Position numbers and translations under genes: made by a program. DNA of 30,322 bases from CAYXWM01 sp964468805 (lineage in GTDB: Bacteria; Bacillota; Clostridia; Lachnospirales; WRBF01), in NCBI GenBank assembly GCA_964468805.1, contig CAYXWM010000034.1, positions 1-30,322 of the forward strand, written 5' to 3'. Shown here in pieces: positions 23,922-30,322 of this stretch (its first letter is position 1; each line of letters opens with the position of its first letter). Below the pieces are notes generated by a model. The model did no database searches. It was not told where the DNA came from and saw only the letters and a list, made by a program, of their open reading frames with translations.

Positions 23922-25778
23922 ATGAAAAGAAGGTTTATAGCTTTTTTACTCATGATAGTCATGATAGTTGGGGTTATACCCTTTACGGTAAATGCGGCGG
24001 ATGGTGTCAATTTGATTGATGAATTGCCGCCGTATGCCATCTCATCAAACAGGTATTATGTTTATACATACCCATCTACCGGTTCCGACAGCATTAAAAT
24101 GGGTGGGCAGTCTTACAAAAATTCCCTGCAAATCAGTTCTTCCGATTTTAATGACAAAGACGATTTTGCAAGCTTTAATCTCGGAGGAAATTATGAATCC
24201 CTTACAGGAATTATCGGGCCTTGCGACAGTACGAATTCCGGTGGGAAAAACCGAGCTACAGTTAATTTTTATGTTGATGGAAATGTAGCCAAAACAATTG
24301 AGGTTCAACCAACCGGGTTACCCCAAGATTTTTCCCTTAATGTTTCAGGCGTTCGTGACTTAAAAATCGAAGTCAAAAGAACCTCCTCAACCGAGTCTAT
24401 TTGGGTTGGTTTTGCCGAGCTTAAACTTTATGGAGACGGATCAACTTCAGGCAACATAAATCAGAACAACAATGAACAAAACAACAATCAGGCATTAGGT
24501 AATCGTGTTCCTTTGATAGATGTGTTGCCGCCCTATGCCATCTCATCAAACAGGTATTATGTTTATACATATCCTTCTACCGGTTCTGACAGCATTAAGA
24601 TGGGCGGTCGATCTTACAAAAATTCCCTGCAAATCAGTTCTTCCGATTTTAATGATAAGGACGATTTTGCAAGTTTTAATCTGGGTGGAAATTATGAATC
24701 CCTTACCGGAATTATAGGACCTTGCGACAGTACCAATTCGGGTGGAAAAAACCGAGCTACAGTTAATTTTTATGTTGATGGAAATGTAGCGAAAACAATT
24801 GAGGTTCAACCAACCGGCTTACCGCAAGACTTTTCCCTTAATGTTTCGGGCGTTCGTGACTTAAAAATCGAAGTCAAAAGAACCTCCTCCACTGAGTCTA
24901 TTTGGGTTGGTTTTGCTGAACTGTATTTGTCAGCATCGGGAAGTATAACACCAACACCCACTCCAACACCGGTACCCACACCCACACCAACACCAACACA
25001 GGCACCAACACCCACACCAACACCGGCGCCCACACCTTCAACCGGTGTTAACCCCGGCGGTTTTGACCTTGAAGCCATTACTGTCGGCGTAAAGTTAAGA
25101 TGGAATCCGCTTTCGGGCGGCTTGGGCTACAGACTTTACCGCTCCGAGAACAGCGGTGCTCAAGGCATTTCCGTCACTGATTTTTATATCACCACCAACC
25201 AATTCGTAGACGTTAATGTAACCGCAAACACCACCTATTATTACACCATACGTCAAGTGCTTGCGGAAGCTCGCCCCTTTGAAGGCGTTCCCGAAAAATT
25301 AGGCCCGCCATCAAGCCAAATAAAGGTAACTACAGGCAGCAATATCCCCGGCGGCGGCGGTTCCGGCTCCACTAAGAAATTTATTTTAATGAAACTAAAC
25401 GACCCGATGATGAACGCAGACGGCATTTTGGAAGAAATCGACCCCGGCAGAGGCACAACGCCAATCATTTTTTCAAGCCGTACATTAGTTCCCATTCGTG
25501 CTATTGTGGAAAAAATGGGCGGAACGGTAATATGGGACGACCGAACCAAAAAAATCTCCCTTCAAAATGCGGGTAAAAACGTAGTAATGTGGCTTGAAAA
25601 CAATACCATTGCCGTAAACGGCTCAACCACTCAAATAGACGTTGCCCCAAAAAGCATTAACGGCAGAACAATGGTGCCCATTCGCTTTGCCGCCGAAAAT
25701 TTAGGCTGCCAAGTGGACTGGATAAACTCAACACAAGAGATCGTTATTGTTTATTATGCGAACGGAAGCAGTTTGTAA
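23922..25778 (+). CDS. Secreted multidomain protein: two NPCBM-like modules, FN3-like, copper-amine-oxidase-N-like
   Basis: 618 residues, exported by a signal peptide cleaved after VNA (about residue 25). Two NPCBM-like (putative carbohydrate-binding) modules occupy about 30-173 and 197-340. Each has LPPYAISSNRYYVYTYPSTG, SDSIKMGG and SIWVGFAEL, and they are joined by an Asn/Gln-rich linker. A Thr-Pro linker (about 343-382) leads to an FN3-like segment (388-470, VGVKLRWNPLSGGLGYRLYRS). A copper-amine-oxidase-N-like domain closes it (485-613, SRTLVPIRAIVEKMGGTVIW, GRTMVPIRFAAENLG). No catalytic domain is seen, so it probably binds glycans or the wall. GGGGG lies before the ATG. It follows the saccharide sensor genes. 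Confidence 0.85.
   Translation: MKRRFIAFLLMIVMIVGVIPFTVNAADGVNLIDELPPYAISSNRYYVYTYPSTGSDSIKMGGQSYKNSLQISSSDFNDKDDFASFNLGGNYESLTGIIGPCDSTNSGGKNRATVNFYVDGNVAKTIEVQPTGLPQDFSLNVSGVRDLKIEVKRTSSTESIWVGFAELKLYGDGSTSGNINQNNNEQNNNQALGNRVPLIDVLPPYAISSNRYYVYTYPSTGSDSIKMGGRSYKNSLQISSSDFNDKDDFASFNLGGNYESLTGIIGPCDSTNSGGKNRATVNFYVDGNVAKTIEVQPTGLPQDFSLNVSGVRDLKIEVKRTSSTESIWVGFAELYLSASGSITPTPTPTPVPTPTPTPTQAPTPTPTPAPTPSTGVNPGGFDLEAITVGVKLRWNPLSGGLGYRLYRSENSGAQGISVTDFYITTNQFVDVNVTANTTYYYTIRQVLAEARPFEGVPEKLGPPSSQIKVTTGSNIPGGGGSGSTKKFILMKLNDPMMNADGILEEIDPGRGTTPIIFSSRTLVPIRAIVEKMGGTVIWDDRTKKISLQNAGKNVVMWLENNTIAVNGSTTQIDVAPKSINGRTMVPIRFAAENLGCQVDWINSTQEIVIVYYANGSSL
24024..24420 (+). repeat. Direct repeat unit 1 (first NPCBM-like module)
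   Basis: About 400 bp, almost identical to 24525-24921 at a constant offset of 501 bp (167 codons). Differences are few and mostly third-position, for example GGGCAG/GGTCGA encoding Q versus R. Confidence 0.9.
24525..24921 (+). repeat. Direct repeat unit 2 (second NPCBM-like module)
   Basis: Partner of 24024-24420. Near-identity at DNA level shows recent duplication or gene conversion and makes the locus prone to copy-number change and assembly collapse. Confidence 0.9.
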
Positions 25779-25941
25779 AGTAATTTAAGTTATAACCTGC
25801 CATCTAACACTTAGATTTAAGTTTTCATCTAAAAGCAGTATGCATAATCTCCTTAGAACCCCCGGTACATTAACAAATTAACATCTGATAAACAACGGCT
25901 TTTTTGGATTTGGGACGGTGCTCTCCGTTCAAAAAACTAGT

Positions 25942-25979
25942 CCCCAAGCGGATTCACCGCTTGGGGCTTTTAATTTTAT
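25942..25979 (+). terminator. Terminator after the secreted protein gene
   Basis: CCCCAAGCGG, loop ATTCA, CCGCTTGGGG (perfect 10-bp stem), then CTTTTAATTTT. Confidence 0.93.
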
Positions 25980-25980
25980 A

Positions 25981-26241
25981 AGGACAAGTGGCTACGGCGA
26001 ATATGGAACTTGGCAAAAGGGACCGGGAAGTGCTTTTAATGCATCTAAATTAAATCCTCAATATTTACAGTGTTTTGTTCAAATGTTGTAATTCAAATGC
26101 GTTGTATATTTGCACATATCTATTGCTGACGCTATCGAAACATATAACAATTGGATTGTAGATCCAAATGTTCACAATGAATGACGGCACAATGCTGCAA
26201 ACTCTACCTTATGTTTTATTCAGAATTATTTATTATTTACA
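25981..26241 (+). pseudogene. Possible gene remnant with two in-frame stops
   Basis: One frame reads SGYGEYGTWQKGPGSAFNAS, continues to a TAA, then IADAIETYNNWIVDPNVHNE, a TGA, and RHNAANSTLCFIQNYLLFTE before a final stop. The composition looks protein-like, but I recognise no family and there is no start signal. It is probably a decayed fragment left by an earlier rearrangement. Confidence 0.25.
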
Positions 26242-26286
26242 GAATAACAATGATGCGTTATAATTTTACAGAAAGGAGATAGATAA

Positions 26287-27210
26287 ATGAAAAGAATCAT
26301 ACAAATTATAATTTTAGCAATTTTTCTGAGCCTGGGTTTAACAGGTTGCGAGGGCGACGACTATAATAAGGCTGTAGAATTTCAAGAATCGGGAGACTAT
26401 GTTTCAGCTTTAGAGATTTATAAAAGCATTGAAGGATACAAGGATTCCAAAGAACGCATTGGTGTATGTAACACAATGATTGAGGCGATAAATGAATTTA
26501 ATAAGGCAAAGAGTGATGTTGAGCAGAAAAATTCAGAAATGGATACTGCAATTTCAGCTGCCAACAATCTAATTATGGAAAAAAAGCCTGCTTTAGACAG
26601 CGAATTGATAACAGCTTTAGAGACTGCAATTTCTGAAACAAAAGCAGCAAAAAAATCTGTCCCGGAAATGCCCACCTCACCGGATGCAATTTCAACCACT
26701 TCCGGAGAGCTAAAATTAGTTGATTACAAAGAAGTTTTATTAAATCTTTCTTCCAAGAAGTTGGATCTTGAGAAAAGCATAAATCAATACGCCTTAGTTA
26801 ATGCTCCTACTGAAAGCTACATAATTAAATGTTTGCAAAAGGTTCCCAATGTAATTGATATTTCAGCTGTAACTGAAGATAACGACCCGAATGGTAAGTT
26901 AAATAAGGTTGGCGGTTATACGGCACATGTTTATTTTTCCAGTGACCTTGTTGACCAAAACGAGGTAATCGGAGATACAGTTATTGAAAGAGGTACTGAT
27001 GGTGGCGGAAGTATTGAAGTTTACGCTACCGTTGATTATGCAAACGCCAGAAATGATTATCTTGCTTCGTTTGATGGCGGAATACTGGCATCCGGTTCTC
27101 ACACTGTTGTAGGCACGGTCGTGGTTCGTACTTCTGACGAATTAACTGCATCGCAACAAAAAACTATGGAAGCAAATATTATAGCGGCCCTAACTTCGCT
27201 TGAAGAATGA
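26287..27210 (+). CDS. Lipoprotein with TPR-like N-terminus, function unknown
   Basis: 307 residues. The signal ends LTGC with Cys21 lipidated. Residues 24-60 (YNKAVEFQESGDYVSALEIY, then KSIEGYKDSKERI) are a TPR-like helical pair with the common GYKDSKE motif of Clostridia lipoproteins. A long helical segment (about 65-180) follows, then an Asp/Gly-rich domain with DNDPNGKLNKVGGYTAHVYF and IERGTDGGGSIEVYATVDYAN that repeats beta strands. It probably sits on the outer face of the membrane. AAAGGAG is 8 bp before the ATG. It is a single gene with its terminator at 27393-27445. Confidence 0.75.
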   Translation: MKRIIQIIILAIFLSLGLTGCEGDDYNKAVEFQESGDYVSALEIYKSIEGYKDSKERIGVCNTMIEAINEFNKAKSDVEQKNSEMDTAISAANNLIMEKKPALDSELITALETAISETKAAKKSVPEMPTSPDAISTTSGELKLVDYKEVLLNLSSKKLDLEKSINQYALVNAPTESYIIKCLQKVPNVIDISAVTEDNDPNGKLNKVGGYTAHVYFSSDLVDQNEVIGDTVIERGTDGGGSIEVYATVDYANARNDYLASFDGGILASGSHTVVGTVVVRTSDELTASQQKTMEANIIAALTSLEE

Positions 27211-27392
27211 CCGGATACACCCATATTGGCAACCCTGAAACAGATTTGGCGACAATCAAACGGTAATATCAAACAATGCTATCAGATTTTTGTTTATAAA
27301 AAAAACGAGACGGTCAATAAGCAGCAAGGCGGTCAGCGGTATGCTGTTGAATCCCCGGGTTGACACTCCCGTAAATTTGGAGTATTTAATTG
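27211..27392. other. 3' spacer of the lipoprotein gene
   Basis: Short frames interrupted by stops. No gene, RNA or repeat that I can support. Confidence 0.35.
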
Positions 27393-27445
27393 AAGACAAA
27401 CGAAAGCCCCATAATAAGGGTTTTAGGTTTGTCTTTATTTTTTTG
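27393..27445 (+). terminator. Terminator after the 26287-27210 lipoprotein gene
   Basis: AAGACAAAC (27393-27401) pairs with GTTTGTCTT (27427-27435), with an inner AAAGCCC-like/GGGTTTT stem, then TATTTTTTTT. Confidence 0.9.
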
Positions 27446-27547
27446 AGTATGTGTTAAACCCAGAATGATAAACTGAGTATTTATCAAACAAGTTCAACCT
27501 ATTTGCATGATATAGTTAATCTACTTTAAAATAGATACACTATTTTT

Positions 27548-27640
27548 TATCGGCTTTTTTGGAAAGAGGGAGTTTGAGGGAGAAAACCTTTTTTTACCGT
27601 TTGAAAAAAGGTTATCTCCCTCAAGGTTTTGTTTTTTTAA
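27548..27640. repeat. Dispersed palindromic repeat with long hairpin (copy near fthC)
   Basis: TTGAGGGAGA (27574-27583) pairs with TCTCCCTCAA (27615-27624). Inside, AACCTTTTTT pairs with AAAAAAGGTT. The hairpin is followed by GGTTTTGTTTTTTT. The flank CGGCTTTTTTGGAAAGAGGG and the tail CAAGGTTTTG echo 3526-3550 and 3606-3617, so it belongs to the same family. It may also act as a terminator. Confidence 0.65.
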
Positions 27641-27804
27641 TGTAGAACTACTATAATATTCTAAACCGGTTAGGATTGATTAACGGCAAAAGACAATTGC
27701 AAAGTGTTTCGTATTATGCTAAGATTTATATAACATAACCGAAAAAGGTGCATTATTTAGGGAATAGCCTTACATAATTAACGATAAATTTAGGAGGTAA
27801 GACA

Positions 27805-28353
27805 TTGAGCGATAAAAACCAACTTAGGAAAAAATGCTTGGAACTGAGAGATACCTTGACAAAGGACGAAATTGTCGAAAAAAGCAAGATTATTCGCTCC
27901 AAACTTTATCAGCTTCCGGAATATATTAACAGCAAGACTTTGTTTATATACGTTAATATGGGTTCGGAGGTCGAAACAATCCCGATAATAGAAGATGCTT
28001 GGAAACAATCCAAAACCGTCTGCGTACCGGTAATGAGGCGTATGGGCGAGATGTCTTTTGTTGAATTAAGGTCTTTGGATGAGTTGGAGGTCAACAAGTA
28101 CGGAATTTTGGAGCCAAAATTGGACGAATCTTTGGTAAGAACTCCGGATGAAGACACCCTTTGCATCGGTCCCTTGGTGGCTTATAACAAAGAAAACTAT
28201 CGCATTGGTTACGGCGGAGGTTTTTATGACAGATACTTGGCAAAATACCCGGATTTAAAGGCAGTTGGGCTGGCTTTTACCTGTCAATATCTGGAACATA
28301 TACCGCTGGATAAATACGATCTGCCTCTGAGTCATATTCTTTCGGAAGAATAA
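27805..28353 (+). CDS. fthC: 5-formyltetrahydrofolate cyclo-ligase
   Basis: 182 residues, normal length for the family. It converts 5-formyl-THF to 5,10-methenyl-THF using ATP in folate one-carbon metabolism in the cytosol. The N-terminal basic motif KNQLRKKCLELRD (4-16), the substrate region FIYVNMGSEVET (47-58), and the ATP/phosphate loop YRIGYGGGFYDRYL (132-145) are all present. The ending YLEHIPLDKYDLPLSHILSE matches the usual IP-x-x-x-D-x-x-L-D-like C-terminus. The start is the TTG at 27805, with AGGAGG 8 bp upstream. It appears to be monocistronic, ahead of the proA unit. Confidence 0.93.
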   Translation: MSDKNQLRKKCLELRDTLTKDEIVEKSKIIRSKLYQLPEYINSKTLFIYVNMGSEVETIPIIEDAWKQSKTVCVPVMRRMGEMSFVELRSLDELEVNKYGILEPKLDESLVRTPDEDTLCIGPLVAYNKENYRIGYGGGFYDRYLAKYPDLKAVGLAFTCQYLEHIPLDKYDLPLSHILSEE

Positions 28354-28373
28354 AATACTTCATTTGTACATAC

Positions 28374-28465
28374 ATAGTGGTTTAGGTTAAAATATACTGA
28401 AATCAATTAAATTTGAAGCAGTGGCTGAATTTTTTGATTTAGTTTAACTACAGTTAAACCACTAT
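28374..28465. promoter_or_regulatory. Long-range inverted repeat between fthC and proA
   Basis: ATAGTGGTTTA (28374-28384) and TAAACCACTAT (28455-28465) are perfect 11-bp inverted copies around an AT-rich loop. They could form an mRNA end hairpin or be the ends of a small inserted repeat. A small TCCGG/CCGGA hairpin followed by ATTTTT is near 28491-28511. Confidence 0.4.
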
Positions 28466-28504
28466 ACTAATAACGGTATAGGAATACATCCGGATTACTG
28501 CCGG

Positions 28505-28559
28505 AATTTTTATAAGTAGGATAAAAAATATCCTACTCATTTTATTAAAGGAAGTGAAG
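28505..28559 (+). repeat. 55-bp sequence duplicated at the gap, left copy
   Basis: Identical to 28660-28714, the bases right after the N run. It contains hairpin AGTAGGATA-AAAAA-TATCCTACT. An exact 55-bp overlap at both gap edges is the mark of unmerged de Bruijn contigs rather than biology. Confidence 0.85.
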
Positions 28560-28659
28560 NNNNNNNNNNNNNNNNNNNNNNNNNNNNNNNNNNNNNNNNN
28601 NNNNNNNNNNNNNNNNNNNNNNNNNNNNNNNNNNNNNNNNNNNNNNNNNNNNNNNNNNN
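28560..28659. other. Scaffold gap of exactly 100 N
   Basis: A conventional fixed-length gap. Because both edges are the same 55 bp, the two contigs probably overlap and the real sequence is likely to be shorter by about 155 bp, with nothing missing. A genuine tandem repeat cannot be excluded. Confidence 0.9.
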
Positions 28660-28714
28660 AATTTTTATAAGTAGGATAAAAAATATCCTACTCATTTTAT
28701 TAAAGGAAGTGAAG
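28660..28714 (+). repeat. 55-bp sequence duplicated at the gap, right copy
   Basis: Exact copy of 28505-28559. It ends with AAAGGAAGTGAAG, which supplies the ribosome site region of proA. Confidence 0.85.
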
Positions 28715-28721
28715 CAATACA

Positions 28722-29966
28722 GTGCAATTGGAAATTATGGGTAAGAAGGCAAAGGAAGCCGCAAGGGAAATTGCTCGACTGTCGGCTGATGTTAAAAGCA
28801 AGTTATTAAAAGCAACAGCCGATTTATTGGTTAAAGAGGCAGAGACTATTCTAAAGGAAAACAAAACAGATATAGAAAATGCGGAAAACGCCGGTATTAA
28901 GGGAGCTTATATAGACAGGCTGACTCTTACATTCGCTCGTATAGATGAGATTGCTTTAGGTATAAAGCAGGTAGCAGATTTGCAAGATCCGATAGGCGAA
29001 GTTATTTCTATGAAGAAATTGCCCAACGGTCTTATGGTTGGTCAACAAAGAGTACCCATGGGAGTAGTGGGTATTATCTACGAATCCCGTCCAAATGTTA
29101 CGGTAGATGCCTTTGCTCTTTGTTTTAAGGCAGGTTCAGCCGTTATGCTAAGAGGCGGTAAAGAAGCAATTAACACCAATACAGCCATAGTAAAACTTTT
29201 TCAACAGGCACTTAGAGAACAAGGGTTACCCGAATATTCCGTGCAGTTGTTGGAGGATACCTCCAGAGAAACCGCTGTAGAATTTATGAAACTGAATAAG
29301 TGGATAGACTTGCTGATTCCTCGTGGAGGAAATGCTCTTATTCAATCGGTGGTTCAAAACAGCAGTATACCCGTAATAGAAACCGGAACCGGCAACTGTC
29401 ATATTTTCGTGGACGAAAGTGCTGACATCGAAAAGTCTGTAAATATTATAATTAACGCTAAAACTCAACGCCCGGGCGTATGTAATGCCTGTGAAAAAGT
29501 TCTGGTACACAAAAATATAGCCGACAGTTTTGTTCCCTTAACTTGCAAGGAATTATCCCAAAAGAATGTGGAAATTCGAGGAGACGAGAATGTTTGCAAA
29601 CTTTATGCCAATGCCGTTCTTGCCACGGAAGAAGATTGGTATACGGAATATTTGGATTATATTATAGGAATTAAGGTTGTAGGCAACACGGAAGATGCAA
29701 TCAATCATATTGCAACATACTCATCCGGGCATTCCGAGGCAATAATTACGGAAAACTATTCAAACAGTCAACGCTTTTTGAATGAAGTTGATTCCGCCTG
29801 TGTCTACGTTAATGCCTCTACCAGATTTACCGACGGCTTTCAATTCGGTTTCGGTGCGGAAATCGGAATCAGCACAAGTAAACTTCATGCCCGCGGGCCA
29901 ATGGGGTTAAAGGAATTGACAACTTTAAAATATATCGTGTACGGTGACGGACAAGTAAGGCAGTAA
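28722..29966 (+). CDS. proA: Gamma-glutamyl phosphate reductase (glutamate-5-semialdehyde dehydrogenase)
   Basis: 414 residues, the standard length. It reduces gamma-glutamyl phosphate with NADPH to glutamate semialdehyde, the second step of proline synthesis in the cytosol. The aldehyde-dehydrogenase fold shows VPMGVVGIIYESRPNVTVDA (111-130), KAGSAVMLRGGKEA (136-149), LLIPRGGNALI (197-207), the TGTGNCHIFVD loop (221-231) and the nucleophile Cys254 in RPGVCNACEK. The GTG at 28722 is taken as start, with GAAG about 7 bp before it; the ATG at 28737 is an alternative. proB, usually beside it, is not in the window, at least not upstream. A TfoX-C-type gene follows after 24 bp. Confidence 0.95.
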   Translation: MQLEIMGKKAKEAAREIARLSADVKSKLLKATADLLVKEAETILKENKTDIENAENAGIKGAYIDRLTLTFARIDEIALGIKQVADLQDPIGEVISMKKLPNGLMVGQQRVPMGVVGIIYESRPNVTVDAFALCFKAGSAVMLRGGKEAINTNTAIVKLFQQALREQGLPEYSVQLLEDTSRETAVEFMKLNKWIDLLIPRGGNALIQSVVQNSSIPVIETGTGNCHIFVDESADIEKSVNIIINAKTQRPGVCNACEKVLVHKNIADSFVPLTCKELSQKNVEIRGDENVCKLYANAVLATEEDWYTEYLDYIIGIKVVGNTEDAINHIATYSSGHSEAIITENYSNSQRFLNEVDSACVYVNASTRFTDGFQFGFGAEIGISTSKLHARGPMGLKELTTLKYIVYGDGQVRQ

Positions 29967-29990
29967 TCGTTTATTTTTAAGGAGAACTTA

Positions 29991-30245
29991 ATGCAAAAAC
30001 TATCAGACTTACTTAACATAGGACCTGTAATCCAAAAGCAACTTATGGAGGTAGGCATTGAAACCCCGGAAAAATTATCCCAAACCGGCAGCAAGCAAGC
30101 TTGGTTGCAGATACAAGCCACAGACCCATCGGCTTGTTACAACCGTCTCTGTGCCTTGGAAGGTGCGATTCGCGGGGTAAAACGAAACCTACTTCCGGAC
30201 GAAGTCAAAGCTGATTTAAAGGAATTTTATAAACAATCCAAATAA
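29991..30245 (+). CDS. TfoX C-terminal-domain protein
   Basis: 84 residues, a stand-alone TfoX/Sxy C-terminal domain: LLNIGPVIQKQLMEVGIETP (7-26), then WLQIQATDPSACYNRLCALEGAIRG. The first part resembles helix-hairpin-helix DNA-binding folds. In Proteobacteria TfoX/Sxy promotes competence together with an N-terminal domain that is absent here. Short Firmicutes versions have no proven role. AAGGAG lies 7-8 bp before the ATG, and the 24-bp gap after proA indicates co-transcription. Confidence 0.85.
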   Translation: MQKLSDLLNIGPVIQKQLMEVGIETPEKLSQTGSKQAWLQIQATDPSACYNRLCALEGAIRGVKRNLLPDEVKADLKEFYKQSK

Positions 30246-30266
30246 ATAAAAATAACACCGGTTTAA

Positions 30267-30322
30267 CTGTGAAGTGACCCCAGTTCATCGGACAGGAAAA
30301 AAACACCCTATCGCAGAATAAC
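30267..30322. mobile_element. Probable end of an IS3-family insertion sequence (continues off window)
   Basis: TGTGAAGTGACCCCAGTTCA then TCGGACAGG resembles the terminal inverted repeats of IS3-group elements, which typically read TGAAxTGxxCCCC...GGACA. No transposase is inside the window; it would start beyond 30322. Confidence 0.45.

Noticed and set aside
24806..25078. Minus-strand Gly/Val-repeat protein
   Set aside because: It is the reverse of the Thr-Pro linker codons of the secreted protein, a composition artefact.
28354..28721. T-box leader controlling proA
   Set aside because: No GGTGG-type T-box sequence or stem I specifier loop is visible.

Overview
The window looks like a scaffold piece from a low-GC Gram-positive anaerobe, most likely a member of the Clostridia. 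The reasons are AT-rich DNA, strong AGGAGG-type ribosome sites, frequent TTG starts, lipoprotein-anchored binding proteins, tRNA genes without an encoded CCA, and a YesM/YesN-type two-component pair. No gene here fixes a genus. A run of exactly 100 N at 28560-28659 shows that this is assembled scaffold sequence.

Layout. (1) 1-1805 holds two small minus-strand genes (a DUF3267-type membrane metalloprotease-like protein and a GrpB-family protein). They are separated and bounded by copies of a ~160-bp intergenic repeat, so they look like a cassette series that continues off the left edge. (2) 2126-10878 is a complete sugar-type (CUT2/Rbs-like) ABC uptake locus: a consensus promoter with two palindromic LacI-type operators 84 bp apart, a lipoprotein binding protein, a double ATPase, an M20 amidohydrolase, two permeases, a glutamine-amidotransferase-like protein and a LacI-family repressor. 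The amidohydrolase inside the transport operon suggests that the imported compound carries an amide or N-acyl bond. The compound itself cannot be named. (3) 11006-11555 holds tRNA-Glu(TTC) and tRNA-Met-type(CAT) with their own promoter and terminator, then a broken tRNA-Ser-like fragment and an intact tRNA-Ser(CGA). (4) 11631 to about 19250 looks like an integrated plasmid-like element next to tRNA-Ser. It has a large serine recombinase, an excisionase-like HTH protein, a DUF5681-like protein, a phage/plasmid II/X-type Rep protein, a 12-copy iteron array, hairpins near rep that could be replication origins, an XRE regulator gene broken by one TAG, a lipoprotein and a glycine-zipper protein. 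(5) 19629-25778 is visibly more GC-rich. It holds an LplA-like binding protein divergent from an AraC-type response regulator and YesM-like kinase, then a secreted protein with two nearly identical NPCBM modules, a Pro/Thr linker, an FN3-like segment and a copper-amine-oxidase-N-like domain. (6) 26287-30245 holds a lipoprotein, 5-formyltetrahydrofolate cyclo-ligase, proA and a TfoX C-terminal-domain protein. The last ~55 bases look like one end of an IS3-type insertion sequence.

The parts most worth a second look are the cassette-like repeats at the left edge, the amidohydrolase-containing uptake operon with paired operators, and the origin region at 15580-16230. That region combines an alternating 23/22-bp iteron array with a 130-bp segment bounded by inverted iteron cores. 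I did not find a clear-cut new defence or RNA-guided system.
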